This document shows positions 9,834 through 19,050 of a stretch of 64,000 bases of DNA, piece after piece. The notes under the pieces were generated by a model, which was given only the letters and a program-made list of their open reading frames with translations, had not been told where the DNA came from and did not search any database. Positions within the stretch are counted from its first letter, which is position 1. The number at the start of each line of letters is the position of its first letter. A program made the translations under genes and the position numbers. Source of the stretch: DTU052 sp050951725 (GTDB taxonomy: Bacteria; Bacillota; Syntrophomonadia; Syntrophomonadales; DTU052); NCBI GenBank assembly GCA_050951725.1, contig JBMNJO010000001.1:744001-808000 (forward strand), written 5' to 3'.

Positions 9834-11168
9834 GTGTCGGTATTACAAGAGTATAATGATAAATTCGTTACACCAGAAGAAGCAGTAAAAGTTGTGAAAT
9901 CAGGGGATTGGATTGAATACAATATGGTCAATGGCCAACCGATCGCCCTGGACCGGGCACTCGCGGCTCGTAAAGATGAGTTGTTTGATGTTAAGATAAG
10001 GATTTCGGCCGGATTTCAACCAATTATGTGCGCGCGCGTTGACCCCGAAAGAAAACACTTTATTTATAATGTCTGGTACATGTCCGCAACTGACCGTCAG
10101 CTACAGCGTCAAAACCTGTGTAATTATATTCCTATGACTTTTCATGAACAACCCCGTCTGATTGAAGCCATTCCTACCGATGTTACCATGACCGCTGTGG
10201 GACCAATGGATGAAGAAGGTTATTTCTACGTCGGGCCACAATCTTTTCTAATGCCGGTATTGGTGGATCATGCAAAGAAGGTGTTGGTAGAAGTAAACAA
10301 CCGTATGCCCAGAGCGCATGGGCAGCATGCACGTATTCATATATCCCAGGTAGACTATGTTGTAGATTCCGGTGATCCCCCGCTCCTTAACGTGCCTACC
10401 CCTCCAGCAACGGAGGTGGATATGGCCATTGCAGGACAGATTTTGGAGGTATTGCATGACGGGTGCTGTATTCAATTGGGCATCGGCGGTCTTCCGGGTA
10501 TCATCGGCAAGTATATTGCCCAGGCTGGGCTGAGACACCTGGGGGTTCATACCGAGATGCTGGGTGACCCTTATGTGGAGATGTATGAAGCTGGCTGCAT
10601 TGACGGCAGCTGTAAGGTAACAGACCGTGGAAAGATTGTATACGCCTTTGCCCTTGGTACGGACAAGCTTTGGCAGTTCATAGATGATAATCCAATCTGT
10701 CATACAGCCCCGGTATCATACGTCAACAATCCGGTTGTTGCAGCACAAAACCCGAACCTGATAGCCATAAACAGCTGCTTGGAGATAGATCTTTTCAGTC
10801 AGGTTTCGTCGGAGTCCCTGGGGATTCAGCAGGTGAGCGGATCGGGAGGACAGTGGGATTTTGTGAATGCCGGGTTTATGTCAAAAGGAGGCATGGGTAT
10901 TGTTTGCCTGCCTTCAACATATGAAGATAAGGATGGAAACAGGTCATCACGCATCCGACCAGTGCTATCACCAGGCACAGTCGTAACCCTGCCCCGCTGG
11001 GGAGTGCACTGGGTTGCTACAGAGTTTGGGATGGTCAATCTTAAGGGCCTTTCCACCTGGGAAAGAGCGGAGAAGTTGATTTCCATTGCCCACCCGGATT
11101 TCCAGGATGAGCTGATAAAAGAGGCCGACAGAATGCACATATGGCTGCGAAGCAGTCGGATCGGGTAG
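9834..11168 (+). CDS. Acetyl-CoA hydrolase/transferase family CoA-transferase (4-hydroxybutyrate or butyryl-CoA:acetate type)
   Basis: A protein of about 444 residues of the acetyl-CoA hydrolase/4-hydroxybutyrate CoA-transferase family, which moves CoA between carboxylic acids such as acetate and butyrate or 4-hydroxybutyrate. Family landmarks are the middle IQLGIGGLPGIIG loop, the HTEMLGDPYVEMYEAG segment that should carry the CoA-accepting glutamate (family knowledge), and the C-terminal GSGGQWDFVNAG and GMVNLKG motifs. The frame is open from ATG 9804, but GTG 9834 has a strong GGGGAGG Shine-Dalgarno at 9816 and is my choice; the upstream ATG also has a weak AAAGGG. It is monocistronic, with an intrinsic terminator at 11203. 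The substrate cannot be fixed from sequence; butyrate metabolism would fit a syntrophic clostridium. Confidence 0.88.
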   Translation: MSVLQEYNDKFVTPEEAVKVVKSGDWIEYNMVNGQPIALDRALAARKDELFDVKIRISAGFQPIMCARVDPERKHFIYNVWYMSATDRQLQRQNLCNYIPMTFHEQPRLIEAIPTDVTMTAVGPMDEEGYFYVGPQSFLMPVLVDHAKKVLVEVNNRMPRAHGQHARIHISQVDYVVDSGDPPLLNVPTPPATEVDMAIAGQILEVLHDGCCIQLGIGGLPGIIGKYIAQAGLRHLGVHTEMLGDPYVEMYEAGCIDGSCKVTDRGKIVYAFALGTDKLWQFIDDNPICHTAPVSYVNNPVVAAQNPNLIAINSCLEIDLFSQVSSESLGIQQVSGSGGQWDFVNAGFMSKGGMGIVCLPSTYEDKDGNRSSRIRPVLSPGTVVTLPRWGVHWVATEFGMVNLKGLSTWERAEKLISIAHPDFQDELIKEADRMHIWLRSSRIG

Positions 11169-11202
11169 TTGCGCGATTGTTAATTACTAATTTCGGATCT
11201 TT

Positions 11203-11227
11203 CAGGGGGCATGTGCCCCCTGTTTTT
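11203..11227 (+). terminator. Rho-independent terminator of the CoA-transferase gene
   Basis: Inverted repeat CAGGGGGCA / TGCCCCCTG directly followed by a TTTTT run, 35 bp after the stop codon. It also separates the gene from the trailer end of the CRISPR array. Confidence 0.88.
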
Positions 11228-11291
11228 CGCTGGTTTAAAACTACGAGCCCCAATAGGACGTGACCTTTATTCCAGTAAATTGTATTGGATG

Positions 11292-11488
11292 AATCAAATT
11301 CCTCTATGGACGATGGTAACCAGCACTGCTCTTCCATTATCACCGCTGATTAAAACGTTCAAATTCCTCTATGGACGATGATAACCCACACTTTGTCCCT
11401 CAAAGAGCTTCAAGCTGCACTGTTCAAATTCCTCTATGGACGGTGGAGCACCCTTTACAGTTCAAATTCCTCTACGGACGATGGTAAC
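11292..11488 (-). repeat. Degenerate trailer repeats of the CRISPR array
   Basis: Four imperfect repeats. The one at 11292 has lost its GTT start, 11357-11385 has GATGATAAC, the unit at 11422 breaks off after CTATGGACGGTGG and is only 38 bp from the next, and 11460-11488 has CTACGG instead of CTATGG. All later repeats except one (21772-21800, which ends GGTAAA) are identical as far as I can see. Degenerate repeats mark the leader-distal end. Confidence 0.9.
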
Positions 11489-13442
11489 GGGGATTTATAA
11501 TACTAACACTGGCAAGCATTGCGAGTTCAAATTCCTCTATGGACGATGGTAACTTGGCTGTTGGTTCGCATTTACAACCGGGGAACTCGTTCAAATTCCT
11601 CTATGGACGATGGTAACGCGAAAAACGACTCCAGGCTTGCTCAGCCCCTGCCCGTTCAAATTCCTCTATGGACGATGGTAACAAGTTTCTGGCCCGTGAC
11701 AGTAAGAACCTCAAATAGTTCAAATTCCTCTATGGACGATGGTAACCAGTGCGAAGTATAGCGATATAGCGTTTGGCGTAAGCGTTCAAATTCCTCTATG
11801 GACGATGGTAACTTCGGCGTGGCCCAGATAGGCTTGCATACAACATTGGTTCAAATTCCTCTATGGACGATGGTAACGCACCCCGGGCAGACTGACTGAC
11901 TGCTTGGAGCTTGTTCAAATTCCTCTATGGACGATGGTAACCTAACACAGCAGTTCCCTCCTTACGGACTCCCACCCGTTCAAATTCCTCTATGGACGAT
12001 GGTAACGCTTGCCCGTGGAGACACAATGGATCAGGGTTTGGGTTCAAATTCCTCTATGGACGATGGTAACCCGGTCTGATGTGCAAGGGAAATGGACAAG
12101 TATGCGGTTCAAATTCCTCTATGGACGATGGTAACGAAAAACAGGCTGACCTTGACCGGATATGCGGCATCAGTTCAAATTCCTCTATGGACGATGGTAA
12201 CTTTATATAGTGTTTCTCTAACTTCGTCGTTTACACAGTTCAAATTCCTCTATGGACGATGGTAACAGGGCCAGGAAAAGAGTGTTATTGTGCATCATCT
12301 GGGTTCAAATTCCTCTATGGACGATGGTAACTGGCCGCCAACGGGCAGCGTTTCGGGTCTATTATGAGTTCAAATTCCTCTATGGACGATGGTAACAATT
12401 ACTTCCAAGATTTTACGTACCATGTTGCCTCCGTTCAAATTCCTCTATGGACGATGGTAACGAATCAGGATTGGAACAATGCGGGAGGCGGTATAGAGTT
12501 CAAATTCCTCTATGGACGATGGTAACTGCCAAGGGTTGTACTTTTCCACCAAGTCTTAATACGTTCAAATTCCTCTATGGACGATGGTAACGAGCAAAAC
12601 AACTCCTGATCAAATTCACCCAGGCCAGTTCAAATTCCTCTATGGACGATGGTAACTACGAAGAGGGTGCTAAGAAATACGACGATAGAAACGTTCAAAT
12701 TCCTCTATGGACGATGGTAACCGGGGGATTCCCTTTTATTTCGGATATGCTTGTCCTGGTTCAAATTCCTCTATGGACGATGGTAACCCTCCAAGCACTC
12801 CGTAAAACAGGTGTGCCTCAAGCTGGTTCAAATTCCTCTATGGACGATGGTAACGGTTGTTGTTGTCATGTTAAAATACCTCCTTGCTATGTTCAAATTC
12901 CTCTATGGACGATGGTAACCTTTTCCGGCCAGGGCCTTCATAACGTCCTGATCAAGTTCAAATTCCTCTATGGACGATGGTAACCTACGTTTGAGGAAAT
13001 ATTGGCACTTAAGGCAATCGGTTCAAATTCCTCTATGGACGATGGTAACTCCACTTCCCTTGGTCATAACCTTCATAAGTGATCGGTTCAAATTCCTCTA
13101 TGGACGATGGTAACATTAAGATTCTGTATGCCTTTGTCGCGATACAAAGGTTCAAATTCCTCTATGGACGATGGTAACATTAAGATTCTGTATGCCTTTG
13201 TCGCGATACAAAGGTTCAAATTCCTCTATGGACGATGGTAACGGGCAGAGGTGGAGGCAAACCACTGCCCGGATACCTTAGTTCAAATTCCTCTATGGAC
13301 GATGGTAACGGGACTGGATAATCTTGTTATAGGAGTAAAAGCCCTGTTCAAATTCCTCTATGGACGATGGTAACGCTGCGGCAATGCAGTACCACCACCC
13401 TTCGCAGAAGCCCGTTCAAATTCCTCTATGGACGATGGTAAC
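11292..13442 (-). CRISPR. CRISPR block A, leader-distal end (34 repeats)
   Basis: By hand count 34 copies of a 29-bp repeat, at 11292, 11357, 11422, 11460, 11525 and then about every 65 bp to 13414-13442, separated by spacers of about 35-38 bp. On the plus strand the repeat starts GTTCAAATTCC and ends ACGATGGTAAC; its reverse complement ends GGAATTTGAAC, close to the GGAATTGAAAC end of classical type I-B repeats, so crRNAs are read from the minus strand. The first four units are degenerate (changed start at 11292, GATGATAAC at 11357, a truncated unit at 11422, CTACGG at 11460), as expected for the oldest end. Two adjacent spacers, 13115-13149 and 13179-13213, are identical. The block ends in a spacer cut by IS1182. 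Confidence 0.97.
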
Positions 13443-13540
13443 GATTTCGAGTATAAATACCCTAGCAGCTTGTGTGAATAACCGTGCATAAAAATACTTT
13501 TGCAAGAAGGAATATCCCTTCAAATAGCGAATTATCCAGT

Positions 13541-14835
13541 ATGAAGAAATTTAAAGAGTACGACCAACATCAGATAATGCTTTTTCCACCTTCTATGCAT
13601 GACTGGATACCCGATGATCATCCGGCCAAATTCATTGACGAGGTTGTGGGGACCCTCGATCTTTCGGCCATTTATGAAAGCTATACTGAGTCGAAAGGGT
13701 ATCCGCCATACTCACCGGTTATGATGGTGAAAGTCCTGTTTTACGCGGTATCAAAAGGCATACATTCCTCCAGGAAAATTGAAAAGGCACTACACGATGA
13801 CATCGGTTTTCGATATCTTTCAGCCAATCAGCAACCAGACCACTGGACTATCTCAGAGTTCCGGAGGCGACACCTCAAAGCTTTAGGAGACCTATTCGTG
13901 CAAAGTGTTGTACTGGCCGATAAAGCTGGTCTGGTTAGGTTGAACCAGATTGCTGTCGATGGAACCAAGATCAAGGCAAGCGCCTCCAAACACAGCGCCA
14001 TGAGTTATGCTCGAATGAAAAAAGAAGAAGACCGTTTGACCAAATACATCAATGACTACCTGAAAGAAGCCGACCGCATCGATCAGGAGGAAGATGCCCG
14101 TTATGGCCAAGGTAACGGATGGTCGTTACCGGAAGAACTCTCCACTGCCGAAAAGCGGCGGGAAGCCATCCGCAAGGCTATGGCTGAACTCGAAGCAGAA
14201 GCACGTGAAAAAGCTGAGAAAGAACAAATAGCCCAAAAAGAGAAGGCTGAGAAAAAGGGCAAACAGCACAGGCCGCGCAAAACAGCCAAGGCGTCGGTTC
14301 CCAAGGACAAATCCCAGCGAAATTTCACGGATATGGAATCTCGAATTATGCGCAATTCAGATAAGGCATTCATCCAGGGTTACAATTGTCAGATTGCCGT
14401 AGACGCTGAAACCCATGTAATCGTTGCCTCTGACATCAGTAACCAAGCGGCTGATGTAACTCATCTACCACCAGTAGTCAGTCAAGCGATAGCAAACACA
14501 GGAAGAAAGATCAAGGAACTTAGTGCTGATGCCGGTTACTATAGCGAAGATAACCTGATATTTCTGGAAGAAGCCAAAATAGAGGCATTCATCCCACCCG
14601 ATAAGGTTAAACACAGTGAATGGCGGGAAGCAAAGCCGCCACGCGGACGTATTCCTAAAAATGCCAACCGAAGATACTTAATGCGCAGAAAACTTAGGAC
14701 TAAACATGGCCGCGCCCGCTATCGACTCAGGCAAACGTCTGTAGAACCAGTATTTGGATTTATTAAAGAGCAGCTTAAATTGCGCCAGTTTCTCCACCGG
14801 GGCTTAGATAAGGTGCGAAACTATTGGCGATTTAC
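13541..14835 (+). pseudogene. IS1182 transposase, copy A, 5' part (disrupted)
   Basis: The first about 430 residues of an IS1182 transposase: a DUF772-type N-terminal domain (MLFPPSMHDWIPDDHPAKF onward), AVDGTKIKASASK with the first catalytic Asp, a lysine/alanine-rich coiled segment, then LSADAGYYSE and the EPVFGFIKEQL region with the catalytic Glu. The last 16 residues were displaced by IS256 to 18903-18954 (CAVVNFMKVYRLSWAK). The frame runs on into IS256 for five wrong residues. I chose ATG 13541 because the family begins MKKFKEYD; the frame is open from GTG 13484. Almost identical to copy B, so the insertion is recent. Confidence 0.9.
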
Positions 14836-14893
14836 GAGAGCGTATGGCTAACTGTGTAAATGGCAATAATATCCAATAATAAACTACAAGGAG

Positions 14894-15001
14894 ATGTTTA
14901 CTATTACACAGTTGACCGAAAGGGAAATGCAGCTAGTAGACCTAATTAGTAAGGAATGCGCCACCCCGGGTGATATAACCGCCAAGCTCAAAACCCTATT
15001 T
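14894..15001 (+). pseudogene. IS256 transposase, N-terminal fragment
   Basis: Thirty-six codons from ATG 14894 (MFTITQLTEREMQLVDLISK onward to KLKTLF) that form the start of an IS256 transposase. A GGAGATG site precedes it. The frame is cut by IS21 after TLF, and the rest resumes in the same frame at 17527 (AGTLEKMLQ). Joining both parts gives a normal 411-residue protein. Confidence 0.85.
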
Positions 15002-15140
15002 CTGAATGTCAACGAAAAAGTTTACCACGTGATATTGAATTTGTTTACCACTAATGATCACCAAAAAGTTTACCAACACTGATACTGAATTTGTTTACCA
15101 CCTTGATAATGAAAAAGTTTACCACCAGGGAGTTAAGAAA

Positions 15141-15170
15141 GGGGAACGACTCCTAGAGAGTCATTTCCCC
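15141..15170 (-). terminator. Intrinsic terminator after istB
   Basis: Inverted repeat GGGGAA-GACTC / GAGTC-TTTCCCC, 17 bp past the istB stop on the minus strand and followed there by TTTCTT. It probably ends the istA-istB transcript. Confidence 0.6.
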
Positions 15171-15186
15171 TCACGGAATCCTTAAA

Positions 15187-15924
15187 TCAGGTTAGGCTCG
15201 GTTCGGCTCTGTAAGGATGCTCTGAATTCATGTTCAATACATGAGATCTAAAGGTCAGCCGGTCAACTAGAGCCGTTACCATAGTAGTGTTTTCGAACAT
15301 TGTGACCCAATCTGAGAACTTGAGATTCGTCGATACTATGACACTTTGGCGTTCGGATCGGTCAGCAATGACTTTAAACAAAAGCTCGGACTGATGGCGA
15401 TTAAACGTCAAATAACTGAGTTCATCAATAATAAGGAGTTCTGCCTTGGCAATTTGCTTTTCCAACTTACGAAGCTTTTTGTATTCTTGGGCTTCAATTA
15501 GTTCATTAGAAAGATTGGCCGCTGTATAGAATTTTACGTTCATACCCTGCATGCACGCTTTGATGCCTAAAGCTACTGACAAATGGCTCTTCCCCGTTCC
15601 GGGGTTCCCGATCATAACTATGTTTTGACGTTTGGTGATAAAATCACAGCTGGCCAGTTCCCGGATAAATGCCTCATCTATATGTTCAAAACGGCTAAAA
15701 TCCAATTCATCGATGGTCTTGATATAGGGGAAGGTTGCTGCCTTAATTTTACGACGCTGACTGCGCTCCATACGGGAGTCTAGTTCCATTTTCATAAGTG
15801 CGATCAGGAAATCTTCATAACCTTGGTCAGGTCCTAACTGCCGGATGATGTCCCCATAGTGGTTAAAGGCCGGGGTACGCAACTGTTTTGCATATAGTTC
15901 TATAGTCTGTGCGTTTACATTCAT
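15187..15924 (-). CDS. istB: IS21-family helper ATPase IstB
   Basis: A 245-residue AAA+ ATPase with Walker A GNPGTGKSHLSVALG and Walker B LLIIDELSYL, the DnaC-like helper that assembles the IstA transpososome and picks target DNA. Its ATG overlaps the istA stop by 4 bp (ATGA), so the two are translationally coupled. Length is typical. It looks intact, so the element may be mobile. Confidence 0.95.
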   Translation of the reverse strand: MNVNAQTIELYAKQLRTPAFNHYGDIIRQLGPDQGYEDFLIALMKMELDSRMERSQRRKIKAATFPYIKTIDELDFSRFEHIDEAFIRELASCDFITKRQNIVMIGNPGTGKSHLSVALGIKACMQGMNVKFYTAANLSNELIEAQEYKKLRKLEKQIAKAELLIIDELSYLTFNRHQSELLFKVIADRSERQSVIVSTNLKFSDWVTMFENTTMVTALVDRLTFRSHVLNMNSEHPYRAEPSLT

Positions 15925-17402
15925 TGATACGCCACCCCATACCTTTCATCATACTTCGTCAAGTCGGTTGGTTTTACGGCTATCTCTTGTTTGAGATAGA
16001 GGCCCGTATTCGGAAGCGGCTCATGGAGGCAACTCCGAATCATATCCACTGTAGGAATAATACCTTCAGGAAGGGAGTGTTTTAAGGCAAGAATAGTATC
16101 TTCCCCATAATCTACACATAGGCGAAGAAGTTTAACCATCTCCTTGTTACCCCCGGGGAGTTGTCTGCCCCATTCCAGCAGTTCTTGGGTGATATTATCT
16201 TTGACCGGTTTAGCATGGAATACTGATCGTGGCTTGCGTTCCAGCAGGTCGAGATAATGCTCCAAGCGATATTGAGTTTTCCCGGAACCGTAACTCCTTG
16301 TATAGGCAACTATGATTTTTCCTTCATGTAGGATGCAGACTGAATTGGCATACCCTTTTACGGTAACCTCCTTGCGCAGGTACCTGGTTGGCACTGAGTA
16401 ATTGTTCTTCTCAAAGCGGACTGTAGAAAAGTCATCTACTTTGGCCATGACGGTTTTGCTTGTATCATAACGATAGGGAGGAACCGGGGTAAGCAGACGA
16501 CACTCTTCTTGGTAAAGGCACATAACTGAGTTCTGGCGGTTATCAACCTTGTGATTGTGCCGGTAGGAGATGCAATCGTTCCATAGCTTTTGGTTAAGCT
16601 CATCTATGTCGGTAACCCTGGGTACTGGAACGAAAAAGTTTCTTCTTGAATAGCCGACAAGGTTTTCGACCAGGCCCTTTTCGTTTCCTCTAGCCGGATT
16701 ACAGAAGTCAGTGGCAAACGCATAGTGAGCGCTGAAGGCCAGGTATTTATCCTGTGGTTTAGCATAGACGCCAAAACCTTCTTTAACTGCAACCTTGGCA
16801 TTGTCAAAGATCACCCGTTTGGGGATGCCCCCAAAGAAATCGAACATTAGTTGTTGAGCTTCTAAGAATGTCTCGGAATTGGCAGCTTGGTACGCTTGTA
16901 CAAAGATGTCGCAGCTGTAGCAGAGTCTGGCGCAAAATATGTATACCTTGGTTTTGCGGCCATCTAAGTAGATGGTCGCTTCACCCCAGTCGATCTGAAC
17001 AGCTTCACCGGGGGCATATGACAATGGGACACAGCTCTGGGGTGGTATTGCCTGATCTGCTCTAAGTTCGCGAACCGCCTTACGGATTGTTGAATATGAA
17101 CCATTAAATCCTTTTTCTTGTACCAAGCGATCATATATCCGCTTTGCGGTATGTTTCTGCTTATTTAACTTTTCATCCTTATCTTCTTGAAAGCAGTTAA
17201 GGATGAATTGTTTTACCTGATCGGTTACGACTTCTGCTTTACGATGATATTCTTTACGTACTTCGGGATGGGTGGCACCTTCACAATACTTCTTAACGGT
17301 CTGTCGAGCGATTCCGAGTCGGGCGGCAATAGAGCGTATCGATTCACCGTTTGAATAGAGAGTTCGGATCTCTGAATACATATCCATCTCGATAATCAAC
17401 AC
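15921..17402 (-). CDS. istA: IS21-family transposase IstA
   Basis: A 493-residue DDE transposase. An N-terminal helix-turn-helix (IRSIAARLGIARQTVKKY) is followed by an rve-type catalytic core: Asp in VQIDWGEA, Asp in VIFDNAKVAVKE, and the Glu probably in NEKGLVENLVGYSRRNF. A C-terminal Mu-type region (NYSVPTRYLRKEVTVKG) follows. It cuts and joins the element ends together with IstB, which is encoded directly downstream with a 4-bp overlap. No frameshift seen. Confidence 0.95.
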   Translation of the reverse strand: MLIIEMDMYSEIRTLYSNGESIRSIAARLGIARQTVKKYCEGATHPEVRKEYHRKAEVVTDQVKQFILNCFQEDKDEKLNKQKHTAKRIYDRLVQEKGFNGSYSTIRKAVRELRADQAIPPQSCVPLSYAPGEAVQIDWGEATIYLDGRKTKVYIFCARLCYSCDIFVQAYQAANSETFLEAQQLMFDFFGGIPKRVIFDNAKVAVKEGFGVYAKPQDKYLAFSAHYAFATDFCNPARGNEKGLVENLVGYSRRNFFVPVPRVTDIDELNQKLWNDCISYRHNHKVDNRQNSVMCLYQEECRLLTPVPPYRYDTSKTVMAKVDDFSTVRFEKNNYSVPTRYLRKEVTVKGYANSVCILHEGKIIVAYTRSYGSGKTQYRLEHYLDLLERKPRSVFHAKPVKDNITQELLEWGRQLPGGNKEMVKLLRLCVDYGEDTILALKHSLPEGIIPTVDMIRSCLHEPLPNTGLYLKQEIAVKPTDLTKYDERYGVAYQ

Positions 17403-17526
17403 CTTTCACATCCCCTTGCAAGATTCCGTTACATTTTACAAGAGGTTAGATGATAGGTGGTAAACTAATTCGTGATCAAAAGGCCTCTAAGTGGTACACT
17501 TTTACGGTATCATTTATACCCTATTT

Positions 17527-18654
17527 GCCGGAACGCTAGAAAAAATGCTGCAAGCAGAGTTGGACGAACACCTTGGATACGAAAAAAACAGTGTGGCAGG
17601 CAACAATTCAGGCAACTCACGCAACGGATACGATAAGAAGACTATCAAGAGTGAATGGGGTGAGGCCGAGATTTCTGTTCCCCGAGACCGCAATAGCACA
17701 TTCGAGCCGCATGTAATCGAGAAGCGACAAACCCGTACCGACGAAGTGGAGAAACGGGTTTTGGCTATGTACGCCAAAGGTATGAGCACACGTGACATAG
17801 AGAGCCACCTGCGCGATATATACGGCATAGACGCATCTGCAAGCCTCATCAGCCGGATAACAGACAAAATCCTGCCGGAAGTGGCTGAATGGCAGTCTCG
17901 GCCACTGGCTGAGGTTTATCCGGTAGTGTTCTTTGACGGAATCCGTTTTAAGGTGAAGAAGGACGGCAAGGTCATCAACAAGTGCGTGTATAGCGTCTTG
18001 GGCATTGATATGGACGGCAAAAAGGACATTTTGGGCATCTGGATAAGCGAGACAGAAAGCGCTGCGTTTTGGGCAACGGTGTTCAACGAGCTGAAAAACC
18101 GTGGGGTTAAAGACATCCTGATCGCCTGCCACGACAACCTCAGTGGCTTTGCGAACGCGTTAGAGACGGTCTTTCCCAACACCGAAAACCAACTGTGCAT
18201 AATCCACATGATACGCAATTCCACAAAGTATGTGTCGTATAAAGACCTAAAAGCATTAATGGCTGATTTAAAGAAAGTGTACGGTGCAGTAAGCGAAGAA
18301 GCGGCGCTTTATGCACTGGAAGAATTCAGGGACAACTGGGTTAACAAATATCCCCAGATTTATAGGTCATGGGAGGCCAATTGGGCGAATTTATCGGCGT
18401 TTTTCAAATACCCCGATGAAATGCGCCGGTTAATATACACTACAAACGCCGTTGAAGGTTTTCACCGTACGCTGAGGAAATTTACAAAGACCAAAACCAA
18501 TTATCCGACGGACGATGCCCTAAGAAAGTCCATATATCTATCGGTTCAGGAAATCAGCAAGAAATGGCATAAACCAGTTAAGAACTGGGGCATAATAACT
18601 GGACAGTTTACGGTCTTTTATGGAGAGCGGTTCACTGAGGCAGATATAAAGTAA
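17527..18654 (+). pseudogene. IS256 transposase, C-terminal main fragment
   Basis: Continues the protein begun at 14894-15001: AGTLEKMLQAELDEHLGYEK, the catalytic Asp in VVFFDGIRFKV, the CHDNLSGFANAL region with the second Asp, CIIHMIRNS, and the TTNAVEGFHRTLRK motif with the Glu. It ends GERFTEADIK as usual for the family. An ORF beginning at 17491 inside IS21 reads through the junction, giving 12 foreign N-terminal residues. All catalytic motifs are present, but the native start is 2.5 kb away, so it is probably inactive. Confidence 0.9.
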
Positions 18655-18902
18655 GGGCTTCGCCCTCAGGGGCTCTGCCCTGAACCCCGGAGTTTAACGC
18701 TTTTAGTCTGCCTTACCGGATGTTAAATAGAAAAAGGACAGCTTTGCAGCTGCCCTCATCCGTATAAGCAGACCTTCATGTGGCGCTCGGGTCGGTCTCC
18801 ACCGGAGCCCTATCCTCCACATGAAGAAGAGCACTTTTAGTATTACCCAATAAATGGTGGATTATCCCATTTACACAGAAGGATTTACACTCCCCGATTT
18901 AC

Positions 18903-18954
18903 ATGTGCAGTGGTCAATTTCATGAAGGTATACCGGTTATCGTGGGCCAAGTAG
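18903..18954 (+). pseudogene. IS1182 transposase copy A, 3' remnant
   Basis: Encodes the last 16 residues (CAVVNFMKVYRLSWAK in copy B) of the transposase split by IS256. It follows the second CGATTTAC copy directly and is in frame with 13541-14835. Confidence 0.85.
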
Positions 18955-19050
18955 ACCCTCATTTTGGGCCAATTAATTTGACATACAGTTAGAAGACTTG
19001 AAAAAGCTTAGCTTGATGTTTCAAAATTTGTTACTCACACAAGCTGCTAG

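Larger units (their letters stand above)
15002..17517 (-). mobile_element. IS21-family element inside IS256
   Basis: Terminal inverted repeats: left CTGAATGTCAACG...AGTTTACCAC (15002 on) and the inverse right end ATAAATGATACCG...AGTGTACCAC (to about 17517). The flanks share ACCCTATTT (14993-15001 and 17518-17526), a target duplication of 8-9 bp. The left end carries repeated GTTTACCA motifs at about 15020, 15043, 15068, 15093 and 15116, as in the multiple terminal repeats that IS21 transposase binds. It holds istA and istB on the minus strand. This is the innermost element of a three-level nest. Confidence 0.93.
14836..18894 (+). mobile_element. IS256-family element inside IS1182 copy A, itself interrupted by IS21
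   Basis: Ends are inverted repeats: the left GAGAGCGTATGG...CTGTGTAAATGG (14836 on) pairs with the inverse right end GGGAGTGTAAAT...CTGTGTAAATGG (up to 18894). They are flanked by CGATTTAC duplications of 8 bp, the size usual for IS256. The transposase gene is broken by an IS21-family element at 15002-17517. Without that insert the element would be about 1.5 kb, normal for IS256. The 240 bp after the transposase contain GC-rich hairpins but no gene. Confidence 0.93.
13466..19046 (+). mobile_element. IS1182-family element, copy A, interrupted by IS256
   Basis: Starts at 13466 with CAGCTTGTGTGAATAAC and ends at 19046 with the near-inverse GTTACTCACACAAGCTG. It is flanked by CTAG at 13462-13465 and 19047-19050, a palindromic 4-bp target as IS1182 elements prefer. 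Its body is split by an IS256-family element at 14836-18894 with an 8-bp duplication CGATTTAC (14828-14835 and 18895-18902). The next IS1182 copy starts right after the second CTAG, so the two copies are direct tandem neighbours that share one CTAG. Confidence 0.93.
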
